A DNA stretch of 64,000 nucleotides, from assembly GCF_000715075.1 (NCBI RefSeq), contig NC_134094.1, positions 84,707,120 to 84,771,119 on the forward strand. The letters are read 5' to 3'. Positions 33,401 through 45,173 of the stretch are shown piece after piece (the stretch's first letter is position 1; every line of letters starts with the position of its first letter). This DNA is from Nicotiana tabacum. Taxonomy: Eukaryota; Streptophyta; Magnoliopsida; Solanales; Solanaceae. Position numbers and translations under genes: made by a program. The notes below the pieces were generated by a model that saw nothing but the letters and a program-made list of their open reading frames with translations, was not told the origin of the DNA and searched no databases.

Positions 33401-34769
33401 TTTTTTACTTTATCTTAGTTAAGTTTGTTTAATTAATTAATTAATGTAAACAAAATAACAAACAATAATAAAAAAACAGTAACAACACAAAATAAAACGC
33501 ATAATAATATAAAAATTAAGAAAAACAGAATATATTTAAGCACTGATTTTATATGTTTTTTTTTAATTAAGTTTGTTTAATTAAAAGATTTAAACAGAAT
33601 ATCAGACATTAATAAAAATAAAAAAGAAGAACAGTAATCGACAATAAACACAAAATATAAAGATGAAAAACAGGAAATAACATAAAATATACCAAAAAAA
33701 ATAGATCTAGCTCTAAAAACCCCCATGTCAAGACTCCCATCTAGGATGTGAGATCCTTGATGGGAGATCTTGGCAGGAGGATTAGTAAACGGACTAGGTT
33801 GGATTTAGGGTTTTGAAAAACAGATCTAGGGTTTTGGAGATCCTAGATCTAAGATCTATGATTATTGGTAGGGTTTTGGGGGATTTGGTTGGTAGGGTGA
33901 AGTTCAGGGAGGTGAGAAGAGTGTATGGGGTAAGTTTGGGTGGCTTTGGGGTGTCGCCGCCGCCGTAGGCGATTTCCGGCGACGGCTTAAGGCGGTGGTT
34001 AGAGAGATGGGTTATGGGAGTCGTCTCTAGGGTTTGGGGGTGTTTCAGAGAGAGAGAGGTGTGAGAGAGGGAGGTGAGACGGGAATGACGGGGGTAGGAG
34101 AGGGTTTGGACATATATATACTTAGAGGGAAGGGAGTTCCGAGCCGTTGGATCTATTGAAGATCAACGGCCAGGATCAATTGGTGCTTGAAACGACACCG
34201 TTTAGGTTTAGGCGGGATTTCAGACGGGTTAGGGGATTGGGCTAGGTAATTTTGGGCTAGATTTTGGAGATTGGGCTGGTTTTTACACTGGCCCAGTCCT
34301 ATTAATTTAATTAGTCCCCTAATTAATTTAATTAACTCCAAAAAATCTAATTAACTTAACTAAAAATCCTAATTAAGTACTAGGATATCTTAATTTGTAA
34401 AATTAATTAACTATTTACCCTTATTATTTAACTTATTAATCAATCCTAAGTTATAACAAGTAAAACTACTAATTTTAACATTAAAACTAACAATGTCAAA
34501 AATTAACATTTTTTGTGATTTCCTTTTAATAGTATGATTAAATTACGCAATTAGGTATTAAATTAAACTAAAAACCTAATAATGCAAGATGATGAAGTTT
34601 AAATATTTTTTGTTATTTTTCATGATTTCAAAAATGAAAAATGTAACTAAATGCAAATAATTTTAAATAATTAACAAAAATCCTAAAAAAAATCTAAAAA
34701 ATAAATATGAATAATTTATTTATTAATTTTGTAGGAATATTTTGGTAGGGTAAAAATTACATGCTCACA
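30437..34769 (-). repeat. 5' LTR of the Ogre element
   Basis: Starts TGTCACACC and ends ATGCTCACA on the plus strand, 4333 bp. A TATAAATA box on the minus strand (32799-32806) is a plausible core promoter, which puts the RNA start near 32770. Between about 31453 and 32250 it holds about 800 bp absent from the 3' LTR. It lacks the Tourist-like MITE. Confidence 0.93.
32799..32806 (-). promoter_or_regulatory. Candidate TATA box of the Ogre promoter
   Basis: TATAAATA on the minus strand, in the same context as in the other LTR. This position divides the LTR into a U3 of about 1.9 kb and an R-U5 of about 2.3 kb. A second AT-rich candidate (TATATATGTCC near 34110) cannot be excluded. Confidence 0.4.
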
Positions 34770-34774
34770 CTTGT

Positions 34775-35157
34775 AGGCTTGACTGCCTCCCAATCAAAAC
34801 ACGAAAGCCTAAAAACATGTATGAATTGGAATAGTTTTAATTATTAGATATAAGTGGCGGAATTACTACATCTACAAATAATAAAAATTTTAGTTATACA
34901 AATTTATTTTTTTATATAGTAATACTAATTTTGAGGGCTTAAAATATAGGGGGCCTAAAGCAAGGGCTTGACTTGCTTTAGGCTTGAGCCGGCACTGCGA
35001 AAACTAAATGGCCAACGAGTTTTATATACAATTTTAGAACGGTCCATCTCACCATAATGGAATTTTCCTACCGCTATCTACTAGTGGATCGATTTAAGGA
35101 AGGAAAGAAATGTTGATGTTGCAATTCTTGCCTTCTAGATAAAGTGGGTATCTCATG
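34775..35157. other. Spacer with possible hAT-like MITE remnant
   Basis: Short spacer between two LTR elements. AGTGGCGG near 34851 and, reversed, CAGTGCCGG near 34997 could be the two ends of a small hAT-type MITE. The match is short and no TSD is seen. No gene is recognised. Confidence 0.3.
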
Positions 35158-35495
35158 TGTGACGAATACTACAATCTCAAAGTATATTGATAAGAACTAA
35201 AGGTCTATTATAATTACTAGTAGTCGAACCAACTCTCAAATCGCAGGCTACCAATAGAAACATTGAATATAAGATAGTTGTGGATATAGAAGAAGATACA
35301 TAAATAGAAGAAGGGAGATGAGAAGCTTAGACTCAGAGCAAGGAGATAAGAGGAACATATATTTTCTTCTTCAACAATAGGCATATCCCCAAAATCTCAG
35401 ACCACCGTCCCTTTTAACAGAACCATTACGCCCACTAATCCACCTGGATCCCAAATTAACCTGGCCCAATTATTGTTTCTCAGCCCAATAACTAT

Positions 35496-36080
35496 TTATA
35501 TGACATTGGACTGGGGCTGATTCATAACAATATTCTCGTCCTCAATAAGAACCTTATCCTCAAGGTTCGAGAGAGGAAACTCTGATGTTATAGTCACATG
35601 ACAAGCCACCAGGTAGATAAAAGTCTCATACAATTGGATGACAATGGATCCATCAAGAGCACAACTTGGATCACAAGGAAGTTTAGAAGCATTGAAAATA
35701 TAATACAGCCAACAACACACATCTTTTCTAAAAATTAGCTTGTCATCATCTGAAAGTTTCTCATCGAAAGCTATAGCAAGTTCAAGCTTTCTAACTGTCT
35801 CCATTAATGTTGAAATATCAATTGACCCACTTTTAAGCTTTGCTATTACAGCATCCATGATAGAAGTTAAACATTTGAGTATATCACCAACAAATACATC
35901 TCCAATACGATTTGCATCAATAACTTATACTTTAATTCCATACGCACTTCCCTTGTATTCCTTGGTAGAAGATATAGGGAGAGACACCATCCCGACAATA
36001 TAAACAACACTACCCCTAAAGCTCGTTGCAGTCATGTCGCTCAAAGTGCATCCTGCATTCTCACATACAACCTTGGCTTT
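35496..36080 (-). pseudogene. Third ORF of the small LTR element, unknown
   Basis: Reading through one TAA near 35925, the frame gives CENAGCTLSDMTATSFRGSV, then DVFVGDILKCLTSIMDAVIA, and ends LSNLEDKVLIEDENIV close to the 3' LTR. That last motif resembles the NLEDKV-type C-terminal tail of plant Ty3/gypsy polyproteins (from memory), suggesting descent from a gypsy element. I recognise no domain in the rest. Confidence 0.55.
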
Positions 36081-36125
36081 AGTTGGTCTCTGTTAACTTA
36101 TTGACAACTTAAAACCAAGAAGGAG

Positions 36126-36833
36126 TTACACCCTCGAGAAGTCATACTGTGCAACATTAGATACAAAGACCTCAGTTTCTTCTACTGAAAGATTTTTATA
36201 GAGTGTTTCTGCAATTGCTCTGCTTAGGTAAGCCATAGGTAAGTACATGAAGCTCCCCATGTGCATCTGACCAGTAGCAAACCATTTGCATATATGTAAG
36301 CCAAAGAAATTTTCAGGCCAGGGAGTGACTCGAGTAACTCGTTGTATTCTATTGTGCTTCCGCTGCTCTTTAAAAAGTTTATGCCGACCAAAAATCTGAA
36401 TTTGAAATGCATTTGAACTTGTAGCCAACACAGACTTAGAGGATTGTAAATCCTTCTCGGCCACACCAGCACACATTGTAAAACACATACTAGCTTTACC
36501 AACGGTAGTAAATAACACAAAACAAAAGGCAATATTAACGAACAACTCTAATACGATGTTATTAGATATGACACATATTCCAACAGTCTCGACCTCACTG
36601 CTCCAATATGAGGGACGCAAACGTGAACCAGGGTCAAATGGAAAGTCAAGTCCGAATTGAGCAGTTGGAAATAGATGCAAATTGAAGATAAGTACAAGAA
36701 CAAAGAAACCTGCCCTCCTACAAGCACGGGAACTGAATAATGCCCACCCAGCAATGGCATATATAGAAACATGCATGCCCATTACGAGCTCTCCTGCTTC
36801 ATCTGGTGTAATTCCATAAATGTTTGTCATCAT
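36126..36833 (-). CDS. Unrecognised 235-codon ORF of the small LTR element
   Basis: Starts ATGATGACAAAC, its ATG overlapping the TGA of the gag-like frame (36830-36833). The product has two or three hydrophobic stretches (GFFVLVLIFNLHLFPTAQFG and NIVLELFVNIAFCFVLFTTV) and then a more polar half with WPENFFGLHICKWFA. No retrotransposon enzyme motif is present. It could be a captured host fragment, a decayed piece of gag-pol in shifted frame, or a new element protein. The function is unknown. Confidence 0.5.
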   Translation of the reverse strand: MMTNIYGITPDEAGELVMGMHVSIYAIAGWALFSSRACRRAGFFVLVLIFNLHLFPTAQFGLDFPFDPGSRLRPSYWSSEVETVGICVISNNIVLELFVNIAFCFVLFTTVGKASMCFTMCAGVAEKDLQSSKSVLATSSNAFQIQIFGRHKLFKEQRKHNRIQRVTRVTPWPENFFGLHICKWFATGQMHMGSFMYLPMAYLSRAIAETLYKNLSVEETEVFVSNVAQYDFSRV

Positions 36834-37954
36834 CTCATAGTAATTAGAGATATCAGTACCACCATCGCATTATTCTTTTCAACCATATTCAAAATTGCTT
36901 TCTTAGTATTAGAAGGCAAAGTAGCATAACCATTTAGTATTATGCAACTCAAAACTACAAGCTGAGAATCTCGTAGTAAAGGTTGCTTAATTACCAACGC
37001 AAACTCTTCATCCCAATTTGGATTTTCAGACTCAATAAATAAAATGTCATCTAAGACAAACTTCTCAATAACTGAAACCTCATTAACTATTGCGAACTTC
37101 TTATCATGTTGTTGTACATACTTGTAGCAAGCCAGAAAAGGAATCAACCATGATTTCTTATATGATACATGACCGAGTAACTCTAAAGCATCTTTTTTGG
37201 GACTTTCAGTGAACACCTTGTTCACATGGCTTATTTTTCCTACTTCCAAAGGGAAGACGATATGTGTATTTGGTTTTTCAACACAGGATAAAAGCAAGGG
37301 TGAGTAGTCATAAGAAACTGGTAATGAATCATCATGCGCAAATTGATATAGCACAACCGAGTCAGTTCCTTCTGAATTTTTGTCAAGCACTTCGTCTTCA
37401 TCGTTTGCTAAAGTTGTAGTGTCACAATCTGTATAATCTATAGGTTCAAGTTCAACAGAGTCCGAAGCAACCTGGATTTTAGGAGACGGAACTGAAGATG
37501 GCAATTCATGAGAATCACACTCGTTAGCTCCATTGGACAACTTATCGAACACATTGGCTGCCTCTGAGTTTCCACCGTTGAAGGCGGCCTCCAAGCCAGG
37601 CGAGTTTGGGACATGGCTCAGAGTTGCAACTGGAGATACAAAGGTCGCTTGTGGAACCAATGTGGCGTAACTCACGTAGTCAACACGGGCTCGTGAAGTA
37701 TCTTCCCTACTCACCGAATCTGTGAACGTTCTTTGTCGAAATCGTATACTCAATTTTTCTTTAAAATGCGTCCAATCGAAGAATTGTTTGTTTCGATGCA
37801 ACCAAGTGAACCAAGCAAGAGCTTCACTATCGAGGTAGAAGTAAGGAAGAGGTAGCCAATCTTTCTCTGAGAAGCCAAGGTATGTGAAGTACAACTCGGC
37901 CCAAAACATTCAGCTATCCGGGTTGTCGTCACCACTGAATCTAGGTAGAAACAT
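36830..37954 (-). pseudogene. Gag-like ORF of the small LTR element
   Basis: The start ATG at 37954 gives MFLPRFSGDDNPDS, then a TGA at 37910-37912 where the gag family has Trp (TGG-to-TGA), then MFWAELYFTYLGF, YLDSEALAWFTWLHRNKQFF and WTHFKEKLSIRF. These are the capsid motifs of plant Ty3/gypsy gag. The C-terminal half is acidic (DEDEVLDKNSEG) and unrecognised, with no zinc knuckle. It ends at a TGA overlapped by the next ATG. The single nonsense codon makes the N-terminal part a pseudogene in this copy. Confidence 0.75.
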
Positions 37955-38365
37955 CGTTGTTGTCAGAGTCCGATGGATGAAAGCATCAATGTGACAAATA
38001 CTACAATCTCAAAGTATATTGATAAGAACTAAAGGTCTATTGCAATTACTAGTAGTCGAACCAACTCTCAAATTGCAGGCTAACGATAGAAATACTGAAT
38101 ATAAGATAGTTGTGGATATAGGAGAAGATACACAAATAGAAGAAGGGATATGAGAAGCTTAGACTCATAGCAAGGAGATGAGAGGAATAGATATTTTCTT
38201 ATTCAACAATAGGCATATCCCAAAATATCAGACCACCGTCCCTTTTAATAGAACCATTACGCCCACTAATCCACATGGATCTCAAATTAACCTGACCCAA
38301 TTATTTGTTCTCAGTCCAATAACTATTTGTATGACATTGGACTGGGGCTGATTCATAACATCATG

Positions 38366-41300
38366 ATTGGATAGTTCCATTTCCGTTCATACGCATTATT
38401 CATACGCAGAGTATAAGCGGAGATTGAGGTCACACAAAAAAGGTGAAATCATGAAACAGTGAATATCCCTCAAAGTACAGTTTGAGTTGAACAGAGTTCT
38501 TAAATCTTAAATTTAACATAGTTCGCACTTCACATTGGACTCAACATGGTCAGTTACAAAAGTGCTAAAATAACAAAGCATTTAATCAGAACTACAACCC
38601 TGGTGAGTACTGAGTAATCAAAGGTGTCTTTTTTTTTTTTTCTTTTGTGAAAGCCGGAAATGATTTTCATTTTTACTTTAAATATTTCCTATTCTGACTA
38701 ATTCAAATTCGCACGAGGTTGATCCGAAGTAAAGAGTCCGCTCACTACCAAAAGGTTCTCACAATTGTTACACAAACAACCCGTCAGATTCAATCTTTAC
38801 TTTTTCTAGATGATATACATAAATTATACATTGATTATACATAATTATGCATATATTATATGTGAATTGTATATATATATTATACATCCGCAGGTTATTT
38901 ATAGTTTGAAAGATTAGGTGAGCGGGTATTTGAGTTAATTTGTCTATTCAAGGAGGGAAGAGAGGCTGTTTGGATCATTTATATGGATCGGGCTTGAGCC
39001 CAATTTGTGATTTAACTAAGAACAAAAGTAGGCCCATGTTTAACCAACATAATATGTGGGACCTGATTTAGAAGCGACGCAGACAACCCAACAAAGTGAG
39101 GGCTTTTCAGTCATTTCAACTTCAGATTTATTATTTAGCCACTCAATTGGACTCTCGGGATTCAAAGTACGTAAGGAATATTTACTGCTAATAATCATAG
39201 TTAAAGTTTAACCTTCACATAAAGTCGTTGCTCTGATTCATTAGTTAAACGACAAACCTACGTTTTCTCATTTCTTTAAATATAAATATTTCAAAATCAT
39301 TTTCTTACTGGATATATAGGAGTAGTGATTACTACAAGAACTTGTCAAATGTGAGGGAGTGGATACCAGCAGTCTCCTCTCCATCTTTACACACAAGCAA
39401 GGTCAATTATAAACTAGAATTTACATTTCGTGTACTAATAATATAAATCAGATTAGCTTGATTTATATGAATTACGATAAGATAATTTGAATATTTTGTG
39501 TAATTACGACACTACGATTGACCATTAAGTATCCAATATGGTTTACCACATAACATGTGTTCCCATTTTCCAAGATAAAGAAATTAATAATAGTTTCAGT
39601 TTTTGGTTTGTTGAACATCCTTGCATGCCATTTTTTAATATTGAATATATTATGAAGCATCTAATTGTTAATCTTTGTTTAACTTAAGTAGGTTTTAAAC
39701 TTCTCAAACATTAATTTTCTTAAACATGTTTCCTCATACAATCACAATATCACATACTTCAACTCTTCCTTACTAGACCCTAAACTATTGATTCTTAAAT
39801 ATTCCTGTCCTTGTGTTTTCTCGTTGACCACCAGTTCCCTTACTCGTTTTTTACCATCAAATTCCTTAGTTTATACTTTACCCTAATTCTCCAAACACCA
39901 TTGTATATTACTCTTTCTTCCCAATTGTTATGATGTACATTCTTTTTAAACTGAATATAAATTTTTATAAGAATTTTTCTTTTTTTATATTTAGAAATAA
40001 GTTAACATTAATTTTAATTTTAATAAAAAAAATTATAGTCATACAAATTTATGTACACTAATTTAAACCACAAGATTTAAAAGTATTACTTTTCTCCTAA
40101 AATTGCATGCTCACATCACACTTATTTTAAAATATAAGTTAAAAAAATCTTTGATTCTTTTTTAAATTCTGCGTCCAATTAACCTCATCACACTTGTTTT
40201 AAAATTAAAATTTCAAAAATATTTTTTTCTAAATTCCATATCCAGTCAAAATAGATAATATGAAATGCCGTGCTAAAAATATTATTTTAACATTTTTGTA
40301 AGAATATACATTTCTCATTTTTCTTCTCTTCACTTCTGTAGTCTTATTTGGCTTTTGCCTCTCTGCCTCAGCTTATTACCACTGCTCTCTGAACCTCTAA
40401 TGGCAAAGATTCTTCTCCTCGTAACTCTACTCACATGTTAAACTTTTCACTACTTCCTTATTATTTTCTGATCTGACTTTCCAATTTCTGTCAGATCATT
40501 TTATTTCTTTCTTATTGACAAAATAATCTTTAGGTTCCTCAGGTTCAGAAGGACCCCCTTCTGAATATATTGGGCTTTAATTATATTGGTTTGATAAAAT
40601 AAGCGATGTGTTTATGGTTAAGGATGAAAATGGTGGCTGTTTCCTGAAGTATCATCTTAATTTGGTATCTTTCTATTCCCAAAGCATCAAAACAAATAGC
40701 TTTATAGTATATTTTTGTGGGTTAATCCAAAGATTCAATCTTTTTATGATTTAGTGTCTATTTAATTTGTTTCCACTAAAACATTTGTATTAGTAGTAGT
40801 AGCATTTATTTGTTTTCCTTTTAATGAATATGGCTTCAAACATGTTATGGTTTGGTTGTTTACTGAATGTCTGATATGGTGAAGTTTTCTGTTTTGAGTT
40901 TCTTCTTATTTTATTTAAGTTTTTTTTTTTCTGGTATAGAGTCCAGTTTTTTCTTCTCTAGTGGCTTTAATTTGATTGAGTTAATGTATTTGAATAATTT
41001 ATAAAGGGTTCTTGTTTGAAATGGTTCTCAGTTTTACTTGTCCTGTTTTCACTTAAGGCTGAGTGTGAAGACATAGTTTTGTTTGTTTGTAACAAATATC
41101 ATTTTTTCATATTTGTTTGTATGTGATTTCAGTTTCAGTTTCAGTTTTGAGGATAGGATACTGTAGAAGATAAAGTTATTATCTTTATTGTTCTTGTTGG
41201 TGAATGATTTCAACTGGGATCCTCTTCACCGGAACTTGTTTATTGAGCTCAAGTACATCCTCCCCATATGTTTGGTACTGTAAATTTGTGTTGGTTCTCT

Positions 41301-41404
41301 TTAATCCTCTGATATTCGTTTCATTTTATTCATAGGACATTTCAGTTTTTACTGTGATTCCTGATACTAGGACATTTCACCAGCAAAGTTTCTTTATTTG
41401 GACA
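38366..41404. other. Intergenic DNA and upstream region of the AT-hook gene
   Basis: Mostly AT-rich. It holds a poly-T run (about 38630-38642) and ATACATAA/TTATACAT-rich words at 38810-38890, a type of sequence seen in Solanaceae MITEs. Two related blocks with TCACACTT.TTTTAAAAT lie at about 40115 and 40190. From about 40320 the sequence becomes pyrimidine-rich and may contain the promoter and a leader exon of the downstream gene. A leader intron is possible, with acceptor candidates at 41335 and 41358. No coding gene was found. Confidence 0.5.
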
Positions 41405-41812
41405 ATGGGTAGAGGAAGAGGCAAGGCAAAGAAGCAATCTGTTCGTGAGGATCTTGTGAGTGGTGAAGAAGAGAAGATGCCGGTGAGGAGAAGGGGAAGA
41501 CCACAGAAGCCGAAGGGTGAAATAGAGGAAGAAGAGGAAGTTGAGAAGGTAGTGGAGGATGAAGATGATAGTGAGAATACAAAAGGATCCGTCTTGAATA
41601 AAGATATCAAGAACCTAGTAGTTGAGGATGGAAAGAAGAGGAAGAGACCTTCACAAGTCATGGAAAATAAGGATTCAGTGGAAGAGGAAAATGGAGTTGG
41701 AACTAAAACTAACTCTAATGACTTGATAAAGTCGGTTGGATTCAGACAAATAGGGAGCAGAAGGAAAAACAAGCCTAGACGAGCTGCTGAAGTTGGTGTT
41801 GAGTGCAGATGA
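41405..41812 (+). CDS. Small AT-hook protein, 135 aa (uncharacterised plant family)
   Basis: An intact single-exon frame from ATG 41405 to TGA 41812. MGRGRGKAKK opens with a Gly/Arg-rich tail. RRRGRPQKPKG (residues 28-38) is an AT-hook with the GRP core at 31-33, which binds the minor groove of AT-rich DNA. Acidic stretches (EIEEEEEVEKVVEDEDD), KKRKRPSQ (a nuclear signal candidate) and the C-terminal block SVGFRQIGSRRKNKPRRAAE follow. The overall pattern matches small uncharacterised proteins I recall from many dicots, so it is probably a real conserved nuclear gene. The role is unknown; chromatin binding is inferred from the AT-hook only. I chose this ATG because the conserved opening begins here; an in-frame ATG at 41354 lies in likely leader. 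Confidence 0.82.
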   Translation: MGRGRGKAKKQSVREDLVSGEEEKMPVRRRGRPQKPKGEIEEEEEVEKVVEDEDDSENTKGSVLNKDIKNLVVEDGKKRKRPSQVMENKDSVEEENGVGTKTNSNDLIKSVGFRQIGSRRKNKPRRAAEVGVECR

Positions 41813-42719
41813 AACAGTTCTCTCTGTGTTTGAGAACTGACTTTATGATTATTTACATGTGCTTATCTATTTTATTCCTGTTATAACTTCTTTTTGGAAA
41901 TTTCAACTTAAATTTTGTGCGAATTGAATTTTGTGAAGATTTCTGCAGCATGTTTTAGCTTTGCTGAATGTATTGTTGCCAAATCTCTTCGCCAATTCTC
42001 CCATTTTACATGTCTCATCAATATCGAGAATGATGTTTCTCCTTTACTGTAATGTTGCTACTTCCAAGTTGAAATGTATGGTGCCCTTGTTTGACTAAGA
42101 AGTTCTTTGTCTATTATTTGAACGCAAATACCTAACAAGCATGAGGAAGCCTCATGGTGGATAACTGAGAAAGAAGTCCTGCAGCGTGACTGAGCTAGTG
42201 AGTGAAGGTGGAAGAAGGCCATGTTTTGGTGTGCAGAATCGAGGGTACGGGCTTATTGAAAGTTGGGTTAGTATCATAATACCTTTTGCTTTTCTCACTG
42301 ATATTTATTCCCATCGACATTGCTTATGTGAAAACTGGAAGCTGCTTTACCTTTTACAATTGTGATTACCATCTTTTCAATCTCTATGATACTATGGTTT
42401 TGCTTCCTGCAATCTTTATGCACTTTCTATTGCCTACTATATACGTAATGTCTGACAATAGTTCCTCTACCAGTGAAATCAAGCTTCTGTTTGCAAGATA
42501 TGATTTCATGAGGATCTAATTTATCGTTTATATACCTTACGTCAAAGCTATTGTGCTGAAGCACTTCAACTTGTAGGATCAGGGTTCTGCTTGAAATATG
42601 TAAAATTTAAATCTGTTTGAGGAACAAATATTCCTTGGACAGCTGATATTCTGTTGATCCCTAGCTAGTCTTCTGACCGTTGTTGGATGTGGCTCAGCCA
42701 AAAATATAAATTTGGTCCG
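41813..42719 (+). other. 3' UTR and downstream flank of the AT-hook gene
   Basis: T-rich sequence typical of plant 3' ends. No second gene is seen. A 77-codon frame at 42286 has no recognisable domain. Confidence 0.5.
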
Positions 42720-43200
42720 TCTCAAATCTAAACATAGCATGGATTGTCTACACAACGTTTTATCTACTTTGTATTTGTTTCTGACCCTTGCATCAGAGAT
42801 GACGTGAAGCGGTTGTTACTTTACTTGAAAACTAAGTTGTTACTGTCGTCATTTTCTTTTTATTTGTATAGGGGAGTAATTTGAGGGTGAAACCTCTAGA
42901 GAATGCTTCTTGGGCTGAATTTTATCTACTCTGTATTTCATATGACGTGAAGTGGTTATTCACTCTCATCTTTATTTATTTATTTATTTATTTTTGTGAT
43001 TTTGTATTAGTGGAAGAAAGTAAATTAAGGGCGAAACCTCTAGAAATTGCTTCTAGAGCTGAATTTCAATGCAAGGGTCACATACGACGTGAAGTTGGTT
43101 GCAACTTGCATGAAAACTAAGATGACACGGTCAATTTTTTTATGTATGAGCGGAAGAGAGTAATCTAAGGGAGGAACCTCTAGAGAATGAGCTGAATCTT
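42720..43200. repeat. Diverged tandem repeat, 3-4 units of 120-150 bp
   Basis: The block GGGAGTAATTTGAGGGTGAAACCTCTAGAGAATGC recurs in altered form at about 42872, 43015 and 43155 (AAACCTCTAGAAATTGC, GAACCTCTAGAGAATGA). Linked TGACGTGAAG.GGTT and TGAAAACTAAG words occur at about 42800, 42945 and 43090. The units have diverged strongly. Confidence 0.7.
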
Positions 43201-43794
43201 ACTGCTATGAGTTGTCCTAGTTTGACGGTTAGTTGTGGTTTATTGATTATCTGCTGTAAGCTACTTAAGCTGAGAAATACTAGGAATTCTCGCCCAGTTT
43301 GGTTGTTTGAATTTACTAATTTGATGGAAGAAAAGGTTTGCGAGATGGTTGTGATGTTCTTATAGGTGTGCTCTCCTTGTTCTTCATTCGAAAGAGATAA
43401 GAGTTGCATGATCAAAGTAGAGTTTTGAAGGAAATCAACTTTCACTATTGTTTTCTTTATAGTATAATTTACCATCTCATGCTGTTGGAAGATGTTAATC
43501 TCATTAATCCGTTGTGATGTTTTATCTGAACTCAGTACTCTTTGTTATCTTTGTTATCTGAAACCTGGATCAAATTCAAGAATTTAAGGTAAGTGTCTTA
43601 AAACTCGCTCAGCAAAACATTGGATGAATTATTCTAGAAACGCTTTACTTCTCAGATATGTTATCTTAATAAAGGGCAGGTAGATTGTTATAGCTATACA
43701 TCTCTTGAATTACAGTGATCTTCTTTTTATGTGGAGATGTAACTGCTTGCTTCAGTTTGCTCTTCCTGTTAGATTTCTGAAACTTGATGAGTTG
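43201..43794. other. Intergenic DNA, nothing assigned
   Basis: No gene, RNA or element end was recognised. Confidence 0.6.

Positions 43795-43869
<75 letters not shown>
43795..43869. repeat. (ATT)25 microsatellite
   Basis: Twenty-five uninterrupted ATT units. Confidence 0.97.
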
Positions 43870-44717
43870 TTTTGAATTTTCATAAAAAACCCATTTTATT
43901 GTTTCTAGCCTTGAAACTCGATAGATTATGGAAGAGAAGATAGAAAATGAAAAAATTGAAGTCTATTGAATAACTAGTTTCTGAACACGTATCTTATCGA
44001 TCATTACAAACTTTTAATATTGAAGATAACTAAAAATATCTAAACGGTTTGTTAAAAGTTCTATAAAATGGATGTAGCTTTTGGAAATGAGATGTATTCA
44101 AATACTTAATTTTTCTTACCCCCGTAAACTAATTTCGATATGTTAGAATTATAGTGTCCTACATCCTACCGAATGATAGTATGTTTGCGAGGATTTGAGT
44201 TATATTTTTTCTATTGGTCTTATATTCTTGTACTTGTATATCATTGAAATTTAGATTCAAATGAAAACAATTAACTTATAAAACAATTTAACAGTTAACC
44301 GTGCATTGTAGGCACTATTGTTCTTTGAGTTAAATAGTAGACTTCCACATAACCCATGACTTTTTACCGGTAAAAGTAAATAGAAGAGGAAGTAAAAAAG
44401 TGAAGTCTACTAATGGGCGTGATAATTAGCCTCACACAATGAATCCAAAATTCCTTGTCACAGCAAAAGGAAAGTAACAAAGTTAATGCTATTTGTCACC
44501 GAAAATCAATGAGGATAGCGTAGTAGCCAAACTTTTCATAACAAAAGATATTCATTTTCATGATAAAAATTATGGAAATATTATGTAATATATGTGGCTA
44601 CTTTTGACCAATGATTATTAGATGTCCTTTCTTTAGTGACCTTGTTGGACATATTATGTCCTCTCATTCTAGGCCTTGTTGACCAATTGTATACCAAGTA
44701 ACTCAAATTTCTTTGGC

Positions 44718-44723
44718 TATAAA
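44718..44723 (+). promoter_or_regulatory. Candidate TATA box in the copia 5' LTR
   Basis: GGCTATAAATTGAG, conserved at the same place in the 3' LTR (49387-49392). No transcription start can be fixed. Confidence 0.5.
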
Positions 44724-45138
44724 TTGAGTTGATTCTAGCTCATTCAAAATATACCAACAAGATTTGAGTCTTCATTTCTTATTTCTTCCTCTCCACATTT
44801 ATTTATTGAGAGTATTTGATGAGAGAGTTGAGTGTTGGGAAACACTTGTGTGATCCCCTTTCTTCGGAGTAATCTTGTAAGGTTATTCTATCGGGGGTAT
44901 TTGGGATTAATTAGAGTATTTACTCTAATTTTGTACGCTCTTTTGTACTCTTGTTCCTATAGTGAAATTGCTCTTCTCCGCTTATGGACGTAGGTCATAC
45001 TGACCGAACCACGTTAAATCGGTGCCTTCTTTAAATGCTTTAATTGTCATTGTTATCAACTTGCATTGTCTTTGTTATTATCATTATAACATTATTTGGC
45101 TAAATTACGCACTATCCGGGTTCCCGATCCTAACAAAT

Positions 45139-45151
45139 TGGTATCAGAGCC
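45139..45151 (+). other. Copia primer-binding site (tRNA-iMet)
   Basis: TGGTATCAGAGCC lies three bases after LTR1, the usual initiator-Met PBS. Confidence 0.92.
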
Positions 45152-45173
45152 AGATCTAACCGGGTTAGTTTAA

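Larger units (their letters stand above)
12236..34769 (-). mobile_element. Complete Ogre/Tat-lineage LTR retrotransposon, 22.5 kb
   Basis: The ends are TG...CA and the element is flanked by perfect CTTGT duplications (12231-12235 and 34770-34774). LTRs of about 4.0 and 4.3 kb enclose, in minus-strand order, a tRNA-Arg-type PBS, ORF1, gag-protease, a G-patch-like linker, RT-RNase H, a second (archaeal-type) RNase H, integrase, a 3' UTR with tandem repeats, and a polypurine tract. Huge size, an ORF1 before gag, an Arg-tRNA PBS and aRNase H together define Ogre in the Tat lineage. Every polyprotein segment carries stops or frameshifts, so it is not autonomous. In a 220-bp LTR stretch compared by eye, about seven differences were counted. 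Confidence 0.93.
35158..38360 (-). mobile_element. Small non-autonomous LTR element with unknown ORFs
   Basis: LTRs of 372 bp (35158-35529) and 370 bp (37991-38360) are flanked by perfect TCATG duplications (35153-35157 and 38361-38365). The element is read on the minus strand: LTR start TGTTATGAATCAGCCC, a gag-like frame directly after the 5' LTR, two further frames, and GTTCTTATTGAGGACGAGAA just before the 3' LTR. No protease, RT, RNase H or integrase motif was found in the 2.46 kb between the LTRs. The LTRs differ at roughly 20-25 positions by eye, so the insertion is not recent. Confidence 0.9.

Noticed and set aside
38810..38890. Separate MITE from TTATACAT-rich words
   Set aside because: No terminal inverted repeat or target duplication could be found; it was left in the intergenic note.
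41377..41772. Minus-strand frames opposite the AT-hook gene
   Set aside because: Ser/Phe-rich mirror of Glu/Lys codons; the plus frame has a clear motif and start.
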